Shown here one piece after another: positions 45,405 to 55,689 of a stretch of 64,000 nt of DNA (the first letter of the stretch is position 1; each line of letters starts with the position of its first letter). This DNA is from Acidovorax sp. Leaf78 (GTDB taxonomy: Bacteria > Pseudomonadota > Gammaproteobacteria > Burkholderiales > Burkholderiaceae_C). The notes beneath the pieces were generated by a model that saw only the letters and a program-made list of their open reading frames with translations, was not told the DNA's origin and did no database searches. The position numbers were made by a program, and so were the translations under genes. The stretch is from positions 245,233 to 309,232 of the forward strand of contig NZ_LMLZ01000001.1 in the NCBI RefSeq assembly GCF_001422735.1. The letters are read 5' to 3'.

Positions 45405-45983
45405 TCAGCGCTGGCTCAGCAGCAGCACCGCCACGGCATCGCCCTGCAGCACGGCAATGCCGTGGTCGCGCGCAAACAGGCGTGCGTTGTCGCTCAGTTG
45501 CCCGTGCGTGGCCACGTAGATGCCGCCCGACGAGCCCCGGGCCTGAATCGCGGCGTGCAGCTCGCGCAGCGGCTCCACGCCGTGGGTGGCGGCCTTCCAG
45601 CGGCGGGCGCTGACCAGCGTCGTGCGCCCGTCCTGGGTCAGGCACAGGTCGGCCGCGCCGTTGGCGGGCAGGCGCTCGACCGCGTAGCCCGCGCGCGTCC
45701 AGGCGGCGGCCAGCGTGTCGGCAAAACTGCGCCAGGGCATGCTGGCCACCGCGTCCAGCATCTCGGCCACCCGGGCGGGGTTGGGGGCGCGCAACTGCTT
45801 CCAGGCCGCGATGCAGCCCACCACCAGGATGGGGAAGCCGGCCAGCGCACCGACCACGAAGTATTCCTTGGGCAGCAGCGCGCCCGCCGCCATCACGATG
45901 AGGCCGACCACCAGGAAGCTGACCCACCAGGGTGAGCGCAGCAGCATGGCAAACAGGGACTTTTCGGCCATCTTGAATTTCAC
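45405..45983 (-). CDS. Membrane-anchored Mrr-like restriction-endonuclease-fold protein
   Basis: 192 residues. Two N-terminal transmembrane helices (about 19-37 and 41-61) are followed by a soluble domain that resembles the Mrr/DUF2034 nuclease fold: FADTLAAAWTRAGYAVERLP, D112 in AADLCL, and GIYVATHGQLSDNARLFARD. The usual catalytic QxK after the second strand reads S125-A126-R127, so nuclease activity is doubtful. It is the only gene between patatin and apbC, divergent from the latter. Function unknown. Confidence 0.72.
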   Translation of the reverse strand: MKFKMAEKSLFAMLLRSPWWVSFLVVGLIVMAAGALLPKEYFVVGALAGFPILVVGCIAAWKQLRAPNPARVAEMLDAVASMPWRSFADTLAAAWTRAGYAVERLPANGAADLCLTQDGRTTLVSARRWKAATHGVEPLRELHAAIQARGSSGGIYVATHGQLSDNARLFARDHGIAVLQGDAVAVLLLSQR

Positions 45984-46108
45984 GGGGAAACCTTCTCTTC
46001 TTCTCGGTGGGTTCGGATGCGCCAGGGACGCGACAGGCGCGCATTGTCCTTCAGCCGAAGGGGCACCGTCCTTCGGAATAGACTAGCGGACCCACAGGAG
46101 TTAATTGA

Positions 46109-47200
46109 ATGGCAGTCACCGAACAGGGCCTCTTGGCCGCTCTTTCCAGCGTTCTGGACCCCCACACGGGCAAGGATTTCGTCAGCTCCCGCGCCGTGCG
46201 CAACGTGCAGATCACCGGTGGCGACATCGCGTTCGATGTGGAACTGGGCTACCCCGCCAAGAGCCTGGTGCCCGAGCTGCGCCGCAGCCTGGTGGCCGCC
46301 GCCAAGGGCGTGGCGGGCGTCGAGACCGTCTCGGTCAACATCACCACCAAGGTCATCGCCCATGCGGTGCAGCGCGGCGTGCAACTGCTGCCCCAGGTCA
46401 AGAACATCATCGCCGTGGCGTCGGGCAAGGGCGGCGTGGGCAAGAGCACCACGGCCGCCAACCTGGCCCTGGCCCTGGCCGCCGAGGGCGCCAGCGTGGG
46501 CGTGCTGGACGCCGACATCTACGGCCCCAGCCAGCCCATGATGCTGGGCATCAACCGCCGCCCCGAAAGCGACGACGGCAAGACCATGGAGCCGCTGGAG
46601 AACTACGGCGTGCAGGTCATGTCCATCGGCTTCCTGGTGGACCAGGACGAAGCCATGATCTGGCGCGGCCCCATGGCCACCCAGGCGCTGGAGCAGCTAT
46701 TGCGCCAGACCAACTGGAAGGACCTCGATTACCTCATCATCGACATGCCGCCCGGCACCGGCGACATCCAGCTCACGCTGTCCCAGCGCGTGCCCATGAC
46801 CGGCGCGGTGATCGTCACCACCCCGCAGGACATCGCCCTGCTGGACGCCAAGAAGGGCATCAAGATGTTCGAGAAGGTGGGCGTGCCCATCCTGGGCATC
46901 GTCGAGAACATGGCCGCCCACGTCTGCAGCAACTGCGGCCATGTGGAGCACATCTTCGGAGCCGACGGCGGCAAGAAGATGGCGGCCGACTACCACATGG
47001 ACTACCTGGGTGCGCTGCCCCTGGACATGAGCATCCGCCTGCAGGCCGACAGCGGCAAGCCCACGGTGGTGGCCGACCCCGATGGCGAGATCGCCCAGAT
47101 CTACAAGAAGGTGGCGCGCGACGTGGCGGTGAAGATCGCGCAGCAGGCCAAGGACTTCTCGAACAAGTTTCCGACGATTTCGATCAGCAAGAACACCTGA
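46109..47200 (+). CDS. apbC: Iron-sulfur cluster carrier ATPase ApbC/Mrp
   Basis: 363 residues. An N-terminal MIP18/DUF59 domain (about 1-90) precedes a deviant-Walker P-loop NTPase (ASGKGGVGKSTTAANLALAL) with the DMPPGTGDIQLTL motif and the cluster-binding CSNC in AAHVCSNCGHVEH. It binds and transfers [4Fe-4S] clusters to apo-proteins, of which this window encodes many (NadA, QueE, formate dehydrogenase). AGGAG-like sequence precedes the ATG. Confidence 0.95.
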   Translation: MAVTEQGLLAALSSVLDPHTGKDFVSSRAVRNVQITGGDIAFDVELGYPAKSLVPELRRSLVAAAKGVAGVETVSVNITTKVIAHAVQRGVQLLPQVKNIIAVASGKGGVGKSTTAANLALALAAEGASVGVLDADIYGPSQPMMLGINRRPESDDGKTMEPLENYGVQVMSIGFLVDQDEAMIWRGPMATQALEQLLRQTNWKDLDYLIIDMPPGTGDIQLTLSQRVPMTGAVIVTTPQDIALLDAKKGIKMFEKVGVPILGIVENMAAHVCSNCGHVEHIFGADGGKKMAADYHMDYLGALPLDMSIRLQADSGKPTVVADPDGEIAQIYKKVARDVAVKIAQQAKDFSNKFPTISISKNT

Positions 47201-47209
47201 GGTCGGGTT

Positions 47210-47264
47210 TGCTATTGAATGGATGGCTGTTGGCGCTTGATGGACAAGCGGTAGCGCACCAAAA
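47210..47264. repeat. Double-hairpin repeat upstream of the DUF1016 gene
   Basis: TGCTATTGAATGGATGGCTG, TTGGCGCTTGATGGACAAGCG, GTAGCGCACCAAAA. It starts 10 bases after the apbC stop and ends 22 bases before the DUF1016 gene. Confidence 0.82.
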
Positions 47265-47286
47265 GGCTGCGCAGAGGACTAACCCC

Positions 47287-48345
47287 ATGAGCGAAAAGCC
47301 CGTCGGCCTGATCGACCCGCCCGCAGGCTACGCCGATTGGCTGGCCGAGTTGAAGGGGCGCATCCACGGCTCCCAGCAGCGCGCCACGCTCGCTGTGAAC
47401 CGTGAGTTGGTCCTGCTGTACTGGCAGATCGGCCGGGACATCCTGCAGCGCCAGGCGGCGCAGGGTTGGGGCTCGAAGGTGATCGATCGGCTGGCACAGG
47501 ACTTGCGCGCAGCCTTTCCTGAGATGAAGGGCTTTTCTCGGGCTAACCTCATGTACATGCGCGCGTTTGCGCAGGCGTGGCCTGATGCGGCAATTGTCCA
47601 ACAGGCTGTTGGACAATTGCCTTGGGGCCACAACCTGGTGCTTCTGTCGCAGTTGAAAGATCCCGCGCAACGGCTGGCCTATGCACAAAGTGCCATTGCG
47701 CATGGATGGTCGCGCAATATGCTGAACATCCATATCGAAACCCGTCGCCTGGAACGCAGCGGCCAGGCGGTGACGAATTTCGAGGGCTGCTTGCCCAAGC
47801 CGCAGTCGGACTTGGCCCGAGAATCTCTGAAAGACCCCTACCGTTTTGACTTCCTGGGCTTGTCCGACGAGGCTCAAGAGCGCGAAATCGAAGGTGCCCT
47901 GGTCAAGCATGTGACTGAATTCCTGCTGGAACTCGGCGCAGGGTTTGCCTTCGTGGGCAGGCAGGTGCTGCTGGATGTGGGTGGCGACGAGTTTTTCATC
48001 GACCTGTTGTTCTATCACCTCAAGCTGCGCTGCTATGTGGTGATCGAATTGAAGGCGGGCAAATTCAAACCCGAGCATCTCGGCCAATTGGGCTTCTACC
48101 TCACGGCAGTGGACCGCCAGGTCAAGGGCGAGTACGACAACCCCACGATTGGACTGCTGCTGTGCAAAACCAAGAACAAGGTGGTGGCTGAGTACGCTCT
48201 CGGAGACAAGTCGCAACCGATGGGCAGTGCCGAGTACAAGTTGCTGGAGTCCCTGCCCGCAGAATTGCAGACCAGCCTTCCCAGCATCGAGCAGATCGAG
48301 CGTGAACTGGCGGACAGCCCGATGCCCGATGCCGGAGATACTTGA
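47287..48345 (+). CDS. DUF1016 / YhcG-family PD-(D/E)XK nuclease
   Basis: 352 residues. The N-terminal DUF1016_N helical domain (NRELVLLYWQIGRDILQRQA, LPWGHNLVLLSQLKDPAQRL) is followed by a PD-(D/E)XK nuclease domain with intact-looking residues D239, E254 and K256 (IDLLFY, VIELKAGKFK). E. coli YhcG is an uncharacterised homologue, and the family is often found in mobile or defence settings. Here it is isolated, bracketed by two double-hairpin repeats, and appears slightly less GC-rich than its neighbours, which suggests acquisition. No methylase or partner gene is adjacent. Confidence 0.88.
   Translation: MSEKPVGLIDPPAGYADWLAELKGRIHGSQQRATLAVNRELVLLYWQIGRDILQRQAAQGWGSKVIDRLAQDLRAAFPEMKGFSRANLMYMRAFAQAWPDAAIVQQAVGQLPWGHNLVLLSQLKDPAQRLAYAQSAIAHGWSRNMLNIHIETRRLERSGQAVTNFEGCLPKPQSDLARESLKDPYRFDFLGLSDEAQEREIEGALVKHVTEFLLELGAGFAFVGRQVLLDVGGDEFFIDLLFYHLKLRCYVVIELKAGKFKPEHLGQLGFYLTAVDRQVKGEYDNPTIGLLLCKTKNKVVAEYALGDKSQPMGSAEYKLLESLPAELQTSLPSIEQIERELADSPMPDAGDT
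47590..47620. repeat. Perfect 14-bp inverted repeat inside the DUF1016 gene
   Basis: GCAATTGTCCAACA, spacer GGC, TGTTGGACAATTGC. Exact arms with a 3-base spacer, encoding the segment AIVQQAVGQLP just before the conserved PWGHN motif. Confidence 0.85.
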
Positions 48346-48346
48346 T

Positions 48347-48402
48347 TGCTCCTGAAATGTGAGCTTCTAGCGCTTTCTACATAAGCGCTACAGCCAAAAA
48401 AA
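48347..48402. repeat. Double-hairpin repeat downstream of the DUF1016 gene
   Basis: TTGCTCCTGAAATGTGAGCT, TCTAGCGCTTTCTACATAAG, CGCTACAGCCAAAAAAATG. It begins 2 bases after the stop codon. More diverged than the upstream copy. Confidence 0.75.
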
Positions 48403-48421
48403 TGCCTGCAAACCTCCGCCC

Positions 48422-49372
48422 ATGAACCTGCTCGCCTCCCTGCGCTACCTGGTTGCCCTGCACGAGCACCGGCACTTCGGCCGGGCGGCGCAGGCCTGCC
48501 ACATCACGCAACCGGCGCTGTCGAACGCGCTGCGCTCGCTGGAGGAGGAGTTCGGGGTCGTCATCGTGCAGCGCGCGCGCACCTATGTGGGCCTGACCCA
48601 CGAGGGCGAGGCCGTGCTGGCCACGGCGCAGCGCATGCTGCGCGACAACGAGGTGCTGCGCCAGGAACTGAGCAGCACGGAGGCCGAGCCGCAGGGCCGC
48701 CTGCGCATGGCGTCCACGCCCACGGCGGTGCCCATCCTCTCGCGCTTTGCGGCCATGCTGCAGGCGCGGCACCCGGGCATACTGCCCGTGGTGCTGTCGA
48801 TGAGTTCGCAGGAGCTCGAACAGCGGCTCGAAGACCTGTCGCTGGACCTGGCCGTGGGCTACAGTGAGCGCATGCAGGCCAAGCGCGTGAACCTGCGCTC
48901 GTGGCCGCAGTGCAACGAACACTACTACCTGCTGCGCCGTGCCCTCACGCCCGGCCCGGACCGCCTGTGCATCGGCGCGCCCATGCGCTGGAAGGACGCG
49001 GCGCGGCTGCCGCTGTGCCTGCTCACCCCCGACATGCACAACCGCTTCATCATCGACGAGGCGTTCCGCGAGGCGGGCGAACCCGTGCCGCCCGCCATCG
49101 AGACCAACTCGGTGCTGACCCTGGTGCTGTCCGTGCTGTCGGGCGAGGTCTGCAGCGTGCTGCCGGGCGCCATGGTGGCCGCCGCGCGCAGCGAACGCGG
49201 CCTGGAGGCCCTGCCCCTGGTCGCGCCCGATGTGCGCACGCCCATCGGCTTCATGACCCAGCGCGGGCCCCGCGTTTCCCGGGCCCTCGAAGCCGCGCTC
49301 GAGCTGCTGGACCAGCCTGCCTGGCGGGACCATGTGGCGCTGCACTGCGGAGAGCTGAGGGACTCCCCCTGA
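48422..49372 (+). CDS. LysR-type regulator of the formate module
   Basis: 316 residues. N-terminal helix-turn-helix (HRHFGRAAQACHITQPALSN) and LysR effector domain. It is oriented with the downstream transporter and formate dehydrogenase genes and separated from them by 307 bases that contain a candidate LysR operator. LysR-type regulators control formate dehydrogenase operons in other proteobacteria, so it is the likely regulator here, with formate or a related signal as effector (inferred). Its last codons overlap a stop-proximal repeat element. Confidence 0.88.
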   Translation: MNLLASLRYLVALHEHRHFGRAAQACHITQPALSNALRSLEEEFGVVIVQRARTYVGLTHEGEAVLATAQRMLRDNEVLRQELSSTEAEPQGRLRMASTPTAVPILSRFAAMLQARHPGILPVVLSMSSQELEQRLEDLSLDLAVGYSERMQAKRVNLRSWPQCNEHYYLLRRALTPGPDRLCIGAPMRWKDAARLPLCLLTPDMHNRFIIDEAFREAGEPVPPAIETNSVLTLVLSVLSGEVCSVLPGAMVAAARSERGLEALPLVAPDVRTPIGFMTQRGPRVSRALEAALELLDQPAWRDHVALHCGELRDSP

Positions 49373-49452
49373 GTCGCCTTCGGCGCCTTCCCCCAAGGGG
49401 GGACGCACCCCGTGGCCTGGCCAAGCCAGTTCCACGGGTGCACTGGCTTGGC
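49361..49452 (+). repeat. Stop-proximal 90-bp element after the LysR gene
   Basis: Same family as 33685-33781: CCCCCTGAGTCG, GGCGCCTTCCCCC, GGGGGGACGC, TGGCCAAGCCAGTTCCACGG, TGCACTGGC. The LysR stop codon TGA lies inside its first CCCCCTGAG. Orientation relative to the preceding gene is the same as for the scpA copy. Confidence 0.8.
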
Positions 49453-49679
49453 ACCGCGCCAGTTTCGTCGGCTTTAGCGTGACTGACTTTGGCTGATTGC
49501 AAGCCATCTGCAATCAATTTCCATTCGCGTCATTCAATTGTTGAATCGCAGCATGTGCCGATTCAATTTGACGCTAGGGCGCTCCTGTCCGGACACTCCG
49601 CCCCGCGCAATTGACTTGCGTCAAGAAAAACTGGTGCACACGCTGCAGCGCCTGCACGACATCACAGGAGAGAGAACCT
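49373..49679. other. 307-bp regulatory gap before the formate module
   Basis: Contains the end of the stop-proximal repeat (to 49452), then a more AT-rich stretch (about 49490-49570) with inverted repeats that probably hold the promoter and operator, then a GC-rich leader ending in CAGGAGAGAG, the ribosome site of the OFA transporter. No gene is recognised. Confidence 0.6.
49494..49516. promoter_or_regulatory. Candidate LysR-type operator for the formate module
   Basis: Perfect inverted repeat TGATTGC-N9-GCAATCA, which contains the T-N11-A pattern typical of LysR-family sites. A second symmetric word, ATTCAATTGTTGAAT, lies at 49532-49546, and its half ATTCAA recurs near 49561. The spacing suggests recognition and activation sites. 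Confidence 0.55.
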
Positions 49680-51356
49680 ATGAACGCATCCACAGCGGGC
49701 TCGGCCGCCTTGCCCGGGGCCCACGCGTCTCACGGCTTCCTGGACAAGGAGCGCATCATCGCCGCGCCCGGCTTCAACCGGTGGCTGGTGCCGCCGGCAG
49801 CGCTTGCGATCCACCTGTGCATCGGCATGGCCTATGGCTTCTCGGTGTTCTGGCTGCCGCTGTCCAAGGCTCTCTCCACGGCCGGCACGGGCTCGGCCTG
49901 CGCCAAGGACATGAGCTTCTTCGCCGAGCTGTTCGCATCGGGCTGCGACTGGCGCGTGGCCACGCTGGGGTGGATGTACACCCTGTTCTTCGTCTTCCTG
50001 GGCTGCTCTGCCGCCATCTGGGGCGGATGGCTGGAACGTGCCGGCCCGCGCAAGGCCGGCGTGGTCTCGGCCGTGTGCTGGTGCGGCGGCATGCTGCTGT
50101 CGGCGCTGGGCATTCACCTGCACCAGTTCTGGCTCATGATCCTGGGCTCGGGCGTGATCGGGGGTATCGGGCTGGGGCTTGGCTACATCTCCCCCGTGTC
50201 CACCCTGATCAAGTGGTTCCCTGACCGGCGCGGCATGGCCACCGGCATGGCCATCATGGGCTTTGGCGGCGGCGCGATGATCGGCTCGCCCCTGGCCGTG
50301 GACCTGATGAAGCACTTCTCGAGCCCCACCGACGTGGGCGTGATGCAGACCTTTGTGGTCATGGCGCTGGTGTACTTCGTGTTCATGATGGCCGGTGCCC
50401 TGGGCTACCGCGTGCCGCCCACGGGCTGGAAGCCCGCCGGCTGGACCCCGCCACCCCCCTCGGCCAACGCCATGATCACCCAGCGCCACGTGCACGTGAA
50501 GCGCGTCTGGGGCATCCCGCAGTTCTGGCTCATCTGGGTCGTGCTGTGCATGAACGTGAGCGCCGGCATCGGCGTGATCGGCATGGCCTCGCCCATGCTG
50601 CAGGAAGTCTTCGGCGGCGGCCTGATCGGTGTGCAGCAGAAGTTCGGCGAACTCGACAAGGCCCAGCTGGCCGCCATTGCGGCGGTGGCGGGCGGCTTCA
50701 CGGCGCTGCTGTCGCTGTTCAACATCGGCGGCCGCTTCTTCTGGGCCAGCCTGTCCGACAAGTTCGGCCGCAAGATGACCTACGTGATCTTCTTCGTGCT
50801 CGGCGGCCTGATGTACGCGAGCATCCCCAGCTCTGCAGGCGCGGGCAGCAAGCTCCTGTTCGTGGGCGCCTTCTGCGTGATCCTGTCGATGTACGGCGGC
50901 GGCTTCGCCACGGTGCCGGCCTACCTGGCCGACCTGTTCGGCACGCAGTTCGTGGGCGCCATCCACGGCCGCCTGCTCACGGCCTGGGCCACGGCCGGCA
51001 TTCTCGGCCCCGTGGTGGTCAACTACATGCGCGAATACCAACTGGGCCTGGGCCTGCCGCGCGAACAGGTGTACAACCAGACCATGTACATCCTGGTGGG
51101 CATGCTGGTGATCGGCCTCATCGCCAACCTGATGGTGCGTCCGCTGGCCGACAAGTGGTTCATGAGCGACGAGGAACTGGCGCACGAGAAGAAGCTGGCC
51201 CACGAAAAGAGCGTGGCGGCCGAAGTGGGCGGCGGCCCCGGCAGCGGCGGCACGACCAGCCCTGCGCTGGTGGCCTTCGCGTGGCTGGCAGTGGGTGTGC
51301 CGCTCGTCTGGGGCATCTACAAGACGCTGGTGAGCGCCGCCAAGTTCTTCCAGTGA
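49680..51356 (+). CDS. OFA-family MFS transporter (oxalate/formate antiporter type)
   Basis: 558-residue major-facilitator protein with about 12 transmembrane helices. AIHLCIGMAYGFSVFWLPLS, GGIGLGLGYISPVSTLIKWF, PDRRGMATGMAIMGFGGGAM and NIGGRFFWASLSDKFGRK are OFA-family signatures. A charged cytoplasmic loop and tail (LAHEKKLAHEKSVAAEVGGG) precedes a last helix. It opens the plus-strand formate module and probably imports formate or exchanges it with oxalate. The CAGGAGAGAG site supports the start at 49680. The exact substrate is inferred from context. Confidence 0.9.
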   Translation: MNASTAGSAALPGAHASHGFLDKERIIAAPGFNRWLVPPAALAIHLCIGMAYGFSVFWLPLSKALSTAGTGSACAKDMSFFAELFASGCDWRVATLGWMYTLFFVFLGCSAAIWGGWLERAGPRKAGVVSAVCWCGGMLLSALGIHLHQFWLMILGSGVIGGIGLGLGYISPVSTLIKWFPDRRGMATGMAIMGFGGGAMIGSPLAVDLMKHFSSPTDVGVMQTFVVMALVYFVFMMAGALGYRVPPTGWKPAGWTPPPPSANAMITQRHVHVKRVWGIPQFWLIWVVLCMNVSAGIGVIGMASPMLQEVFGGGLIGVQQKFGELDKAQLAAIAAVAGGFTALLSLFNIGGRFFWASLSDKFGRKMTYVIFFVLGGLMYASIPSSAGAGSKLLFVGAFCVILSMYGGGFATVPAYLADLFGTQFVGAIHGRLLTAWATAGILGPVVVNYMREYQLGLGLPREQVYNQTMYILVGMLVIGLIANLMVRPLADKWFMSDEELAHEKKLAHEKSVAAEVGGGPGSGGTTSPALVAFAWLAVGVPLVWGIYKTLVSAAKFFQ

Positions 51357-51495
51357 CGAAGGCGCAGGCCGCCGCCATGGCGCCTTCGCTGATGCACGGG
51401 GCCGCAGCCGCCCTGTGCGCGCCCCTTGCGGGGCAGGGGCCGGGAACGCCGCGGGCGTGGCACAGTCCAAGCCGTGGCGCACCGTCCAGGAGACC

Positions 51496-53835
<2,340 letters not shown>

Positions 53836-53851
53836 GCGCGCCGGCCCTGCC

Positions 53852-54148
53852 ATGACGGCCGCACACGATACCCTGGCAGCCTCCATCCTGCGGGCGCTGG
53901 AGGAGGATTCGCACGGCGGTGCCGACGCACCCTCTGGCATGTCGCTGCCCCGCCTGGGCAAGCGCCTGGGCCAGGGCGCGAGCGTACTGCTGCGCGAGCT
54001 GAGCCTCATGAGCGATGCGCCCGTGGGCGGGCAGCGCGGCCCCGGGTGGGTGCGTGTGGACCGGGTCGGCGAGCGCTGGGTGGCCTTCCTGACCGACGAG
54101 GGCCGGGCCGTGGCCCGTGAGCTGGCGGTGGCCGGAGATGCACCATGA
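53852..54148 (+). CDS. Small conserved protein of the formate operon, possible winged helix
   Basis: 98 residues (MTAAHDTLAASILRALEEDS ... VAFLTDEGRAVARELAVAGD). The arrangement of helices followed by WVRVDRVGERWVAFLTDEGR resembles a winged-helix fold, but I do not recognise a named family. It starts 17 bases after the molybdoenzyme gene and overlaps fdhD by 4 bases (ATGA), so it belongs to the operon. A role in FdhD or molybdoenzyme handling, or as a small regulator, is possible but unproven. Confidence 0.7.
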   Translation: MTAAHDTLAASILRALEEDSHGGADAPSGMSLPRLGKRLGQGASVLLRELSLMSDAPVGGQRGPGWVRVDRVGERWVAFLTDEGRAVARELAVAGDAP

Positions 54149-55089
54149 ACGGACAGGCGATGCAGGGGCTTGCGGTGCACGGCGACAACAACGAGGAGGA
54201 CGCCGACGAGGAGGCCCTGGCCCGGGGCCTGCATGCCCTGGCCTCGCGCCCGGTGCGGGTGTATGGCGAGGCGGGTGCGCCCGGCGAAGGCACGCTGCGC
54301 CTGGACACGCTGGCCGAGGAGATTCCGGTGGCGCTGGTGTTCAACGGCGTATCGCACGCGGTCATGATGGCCACGCCCGAGCAACTCGACGACTTCGCAC
54401 TGGGCTTTGCGCTCAGCGAAGGCATCCTCGACCACGCGCACGACGGCCGCAGCACCGCGCTGCGCTTGGCCGACCAGAGCGCCGCGCACCTGCCGGCGGG
54501 CGTGCCAGGGGTCGAGGTGCACATGGAGATATCTGCGCGCAGTTTCGAGCGCCTCAAGCAGCGGCGCCGCAGCATGGCAGGGCGCACGGGCTGCGGCGTC
54601 TGCGGCGTGGAAAGCTTTGCCGCCCTGGACCTGGAGCCCGCGCGGCTGCCCGCCCGCGACTGGGTGGAGCGCGTGGATCTGCACACGGTGCTCACGGCCT
54701 TTGCCGGGTTGAAGGCGCAGCAGCCGCACAACGCGCATTCGGGCTCGCTGCATGCTGCCGGCTGGGCCACGCTGGACGGGCAGCTGGCCCGTGTCTGCGA
54801 AGACGTGGGCCGGCACAACGCGCTGGACAAGCTCATCGGCTGGCTGGCGCGCAGCGGGCGGCTTGCGGAGCCGGGCTTCGTGGTGCTCAGCAGCCGGGGC
54901 AGCCACGAACTGGTGCGCAAGTGCGCGCGCGTGGGACTGGCGGCGCTGGCCACCATCTCGGCCCCCACCGCGACCGGCGTGCAGGTGGCCGAGCTGGCCG
55001 GGCTGCGCCTGTGGGGGCTGTGCCGCGCGCCGCGCGCGGTGCTGTATGCACCGGGAGCGCAGGCCTCGCACGCCTCCCCCGGGGGCTGA
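54145..55089 (+). CDS. fdhD: Formate dehydrogenase accessory sulfurtransferase
   Basis: 314 residues. FdhD passes sulfur from the cysteine desulfurase IscS to the bis-MGD molybdenum cofactor, giving formate dehydrogenase its essential sulfido ligand. The catalytic loop cysteines C150 and C153 are in RTGCGVCGVES. EIPVALVFNGVSHAVMMATP, VCEDVGRHNALDKLIGWLAR and SSRGSHELVRKCARVGLAAL are the other FdhD signatures. It is coupled to the upstream small gene. The N-terminal ~35 residues are acidic and variable. Confidence 0.95.
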   Translation: MNGQAMQGLAVHGDNNEEDADEEALARGLHALASRPVRVYGEAGAPGEGTLRLDTLAEEIPVALVFNGVSHAVMMATPEQLDDFALGFALSEGILDHAHDGRSTALRLADQSAAHLPAGVPGVEVHMEISARSFERLKQRRRSMAGRTGCGVCGVESFAALDLEPARLPARDWVERVDLHTVLTAFAGLKAQQPHNAHSGSLHAAGWATLDGQLARVCEDVGRHNALDKLIGWLARSGRLAEPGFVVLSSRGSHELVRKCARVGLAALATISAPTATGVQVAELAGLRLWGLCRAPRAVLYAPGAQASHASPGG

Positions 55090-55140
55090 AACGCAGGGGC
55101 ATTGCTCGCCGTGTCTGCGGGCTGGCAGTACAGTCGGGCC

Positions 55141-55689
55141 ATGTCTTTGCGCCCCACCCTCGAAGTCGCCGTCATCATGCGCCGTGAGCGCCTGGACAAC
55201 CGCTGGCAGCCCTGGCGCTGGACGCTGGACGACGTGGTGCCCGGCGAAGCGGCCTTTGGCGATGTGCCGCGCCTGCTGCGCGAAGATGCGGACGAAACCC
55301 GCTGGCTGTTCCCGGGCTTTGCCGTCGAACTTTTCAAGGACGACGGCGAGGGCTACCACCTGAACCTTACCAGCCCGGCACCGTGCTGGTTCGTGCTGTG
55401 GCGCATGGACGAAAGCGGCGCCGAGGAAGGCCGGCTGGCACGCCCGGTGGCGGTGAGCCTGAGCTACCACGACGCCGGCCGCTGGCTCGATGCGCAGGAG
55501 GCGGTCGAGCAGGTGCCCGCACCGCCCGCCGTGCTGCAGGCGCTGCAGGCCTTCGTGGACGAGCACTACGTGCCCGAGCCCAAGCGCCGACGCAGGCCCG
55601 ACAGCTTCCAGCCGCTGACCGACCGCTTCGGCAACCCTGCCTCCGTGTCCACCGACAAGCGCCGTGGCGGTGGGGGTCACGGTGGCTGA
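55141..55689 (+). CDS. DUF3305 protein of the formate dehydrogenase cluster
   Basis: 182 residues beginning MSLRPTLEVAVIMRRERLDN. VIMRRERLDNRWQPWRW, the FAVELFKDDGEGYHLNLTSP block and CWFVLWRMDE are typical of DUF3305, found in beta- and alphaproteobacterial formate dehydrogenase operons. Probably cytoplasmic and involved in assembly or maturation, but mechanism is unknown. It overlaps the next gene by 8 bases. The start at 55141 was chosen over 55102 because it fits the family N terminus. Confidence 0.85.
   Translation: MSLRPTLEVAVIMRRERLDNRWQPWRWTLDDVVPGEAAFGDVPRLLREDADETRWLFPGFAVELFKDDGEGYHLNLTSPAPCWFVLWRMDESGAEEGRLARPVAVSLSYHDAGRWLDAQEAVEQVPAPPAVLQALQAFVDEHYVPEPKRRRRPDSFQPLTDRFGNPASVSTDKRRGGGGHGG

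Noticed and set aside
51461-51485. Sigma-54-like promoter (TGGCAC followed by AAGC) before the FdhF-like gene
   Set aside because: The -12 element does not match TTGC, and a similar GCGGGCGTGGCACAGTC word occurs at about 56194 inside a coding region.
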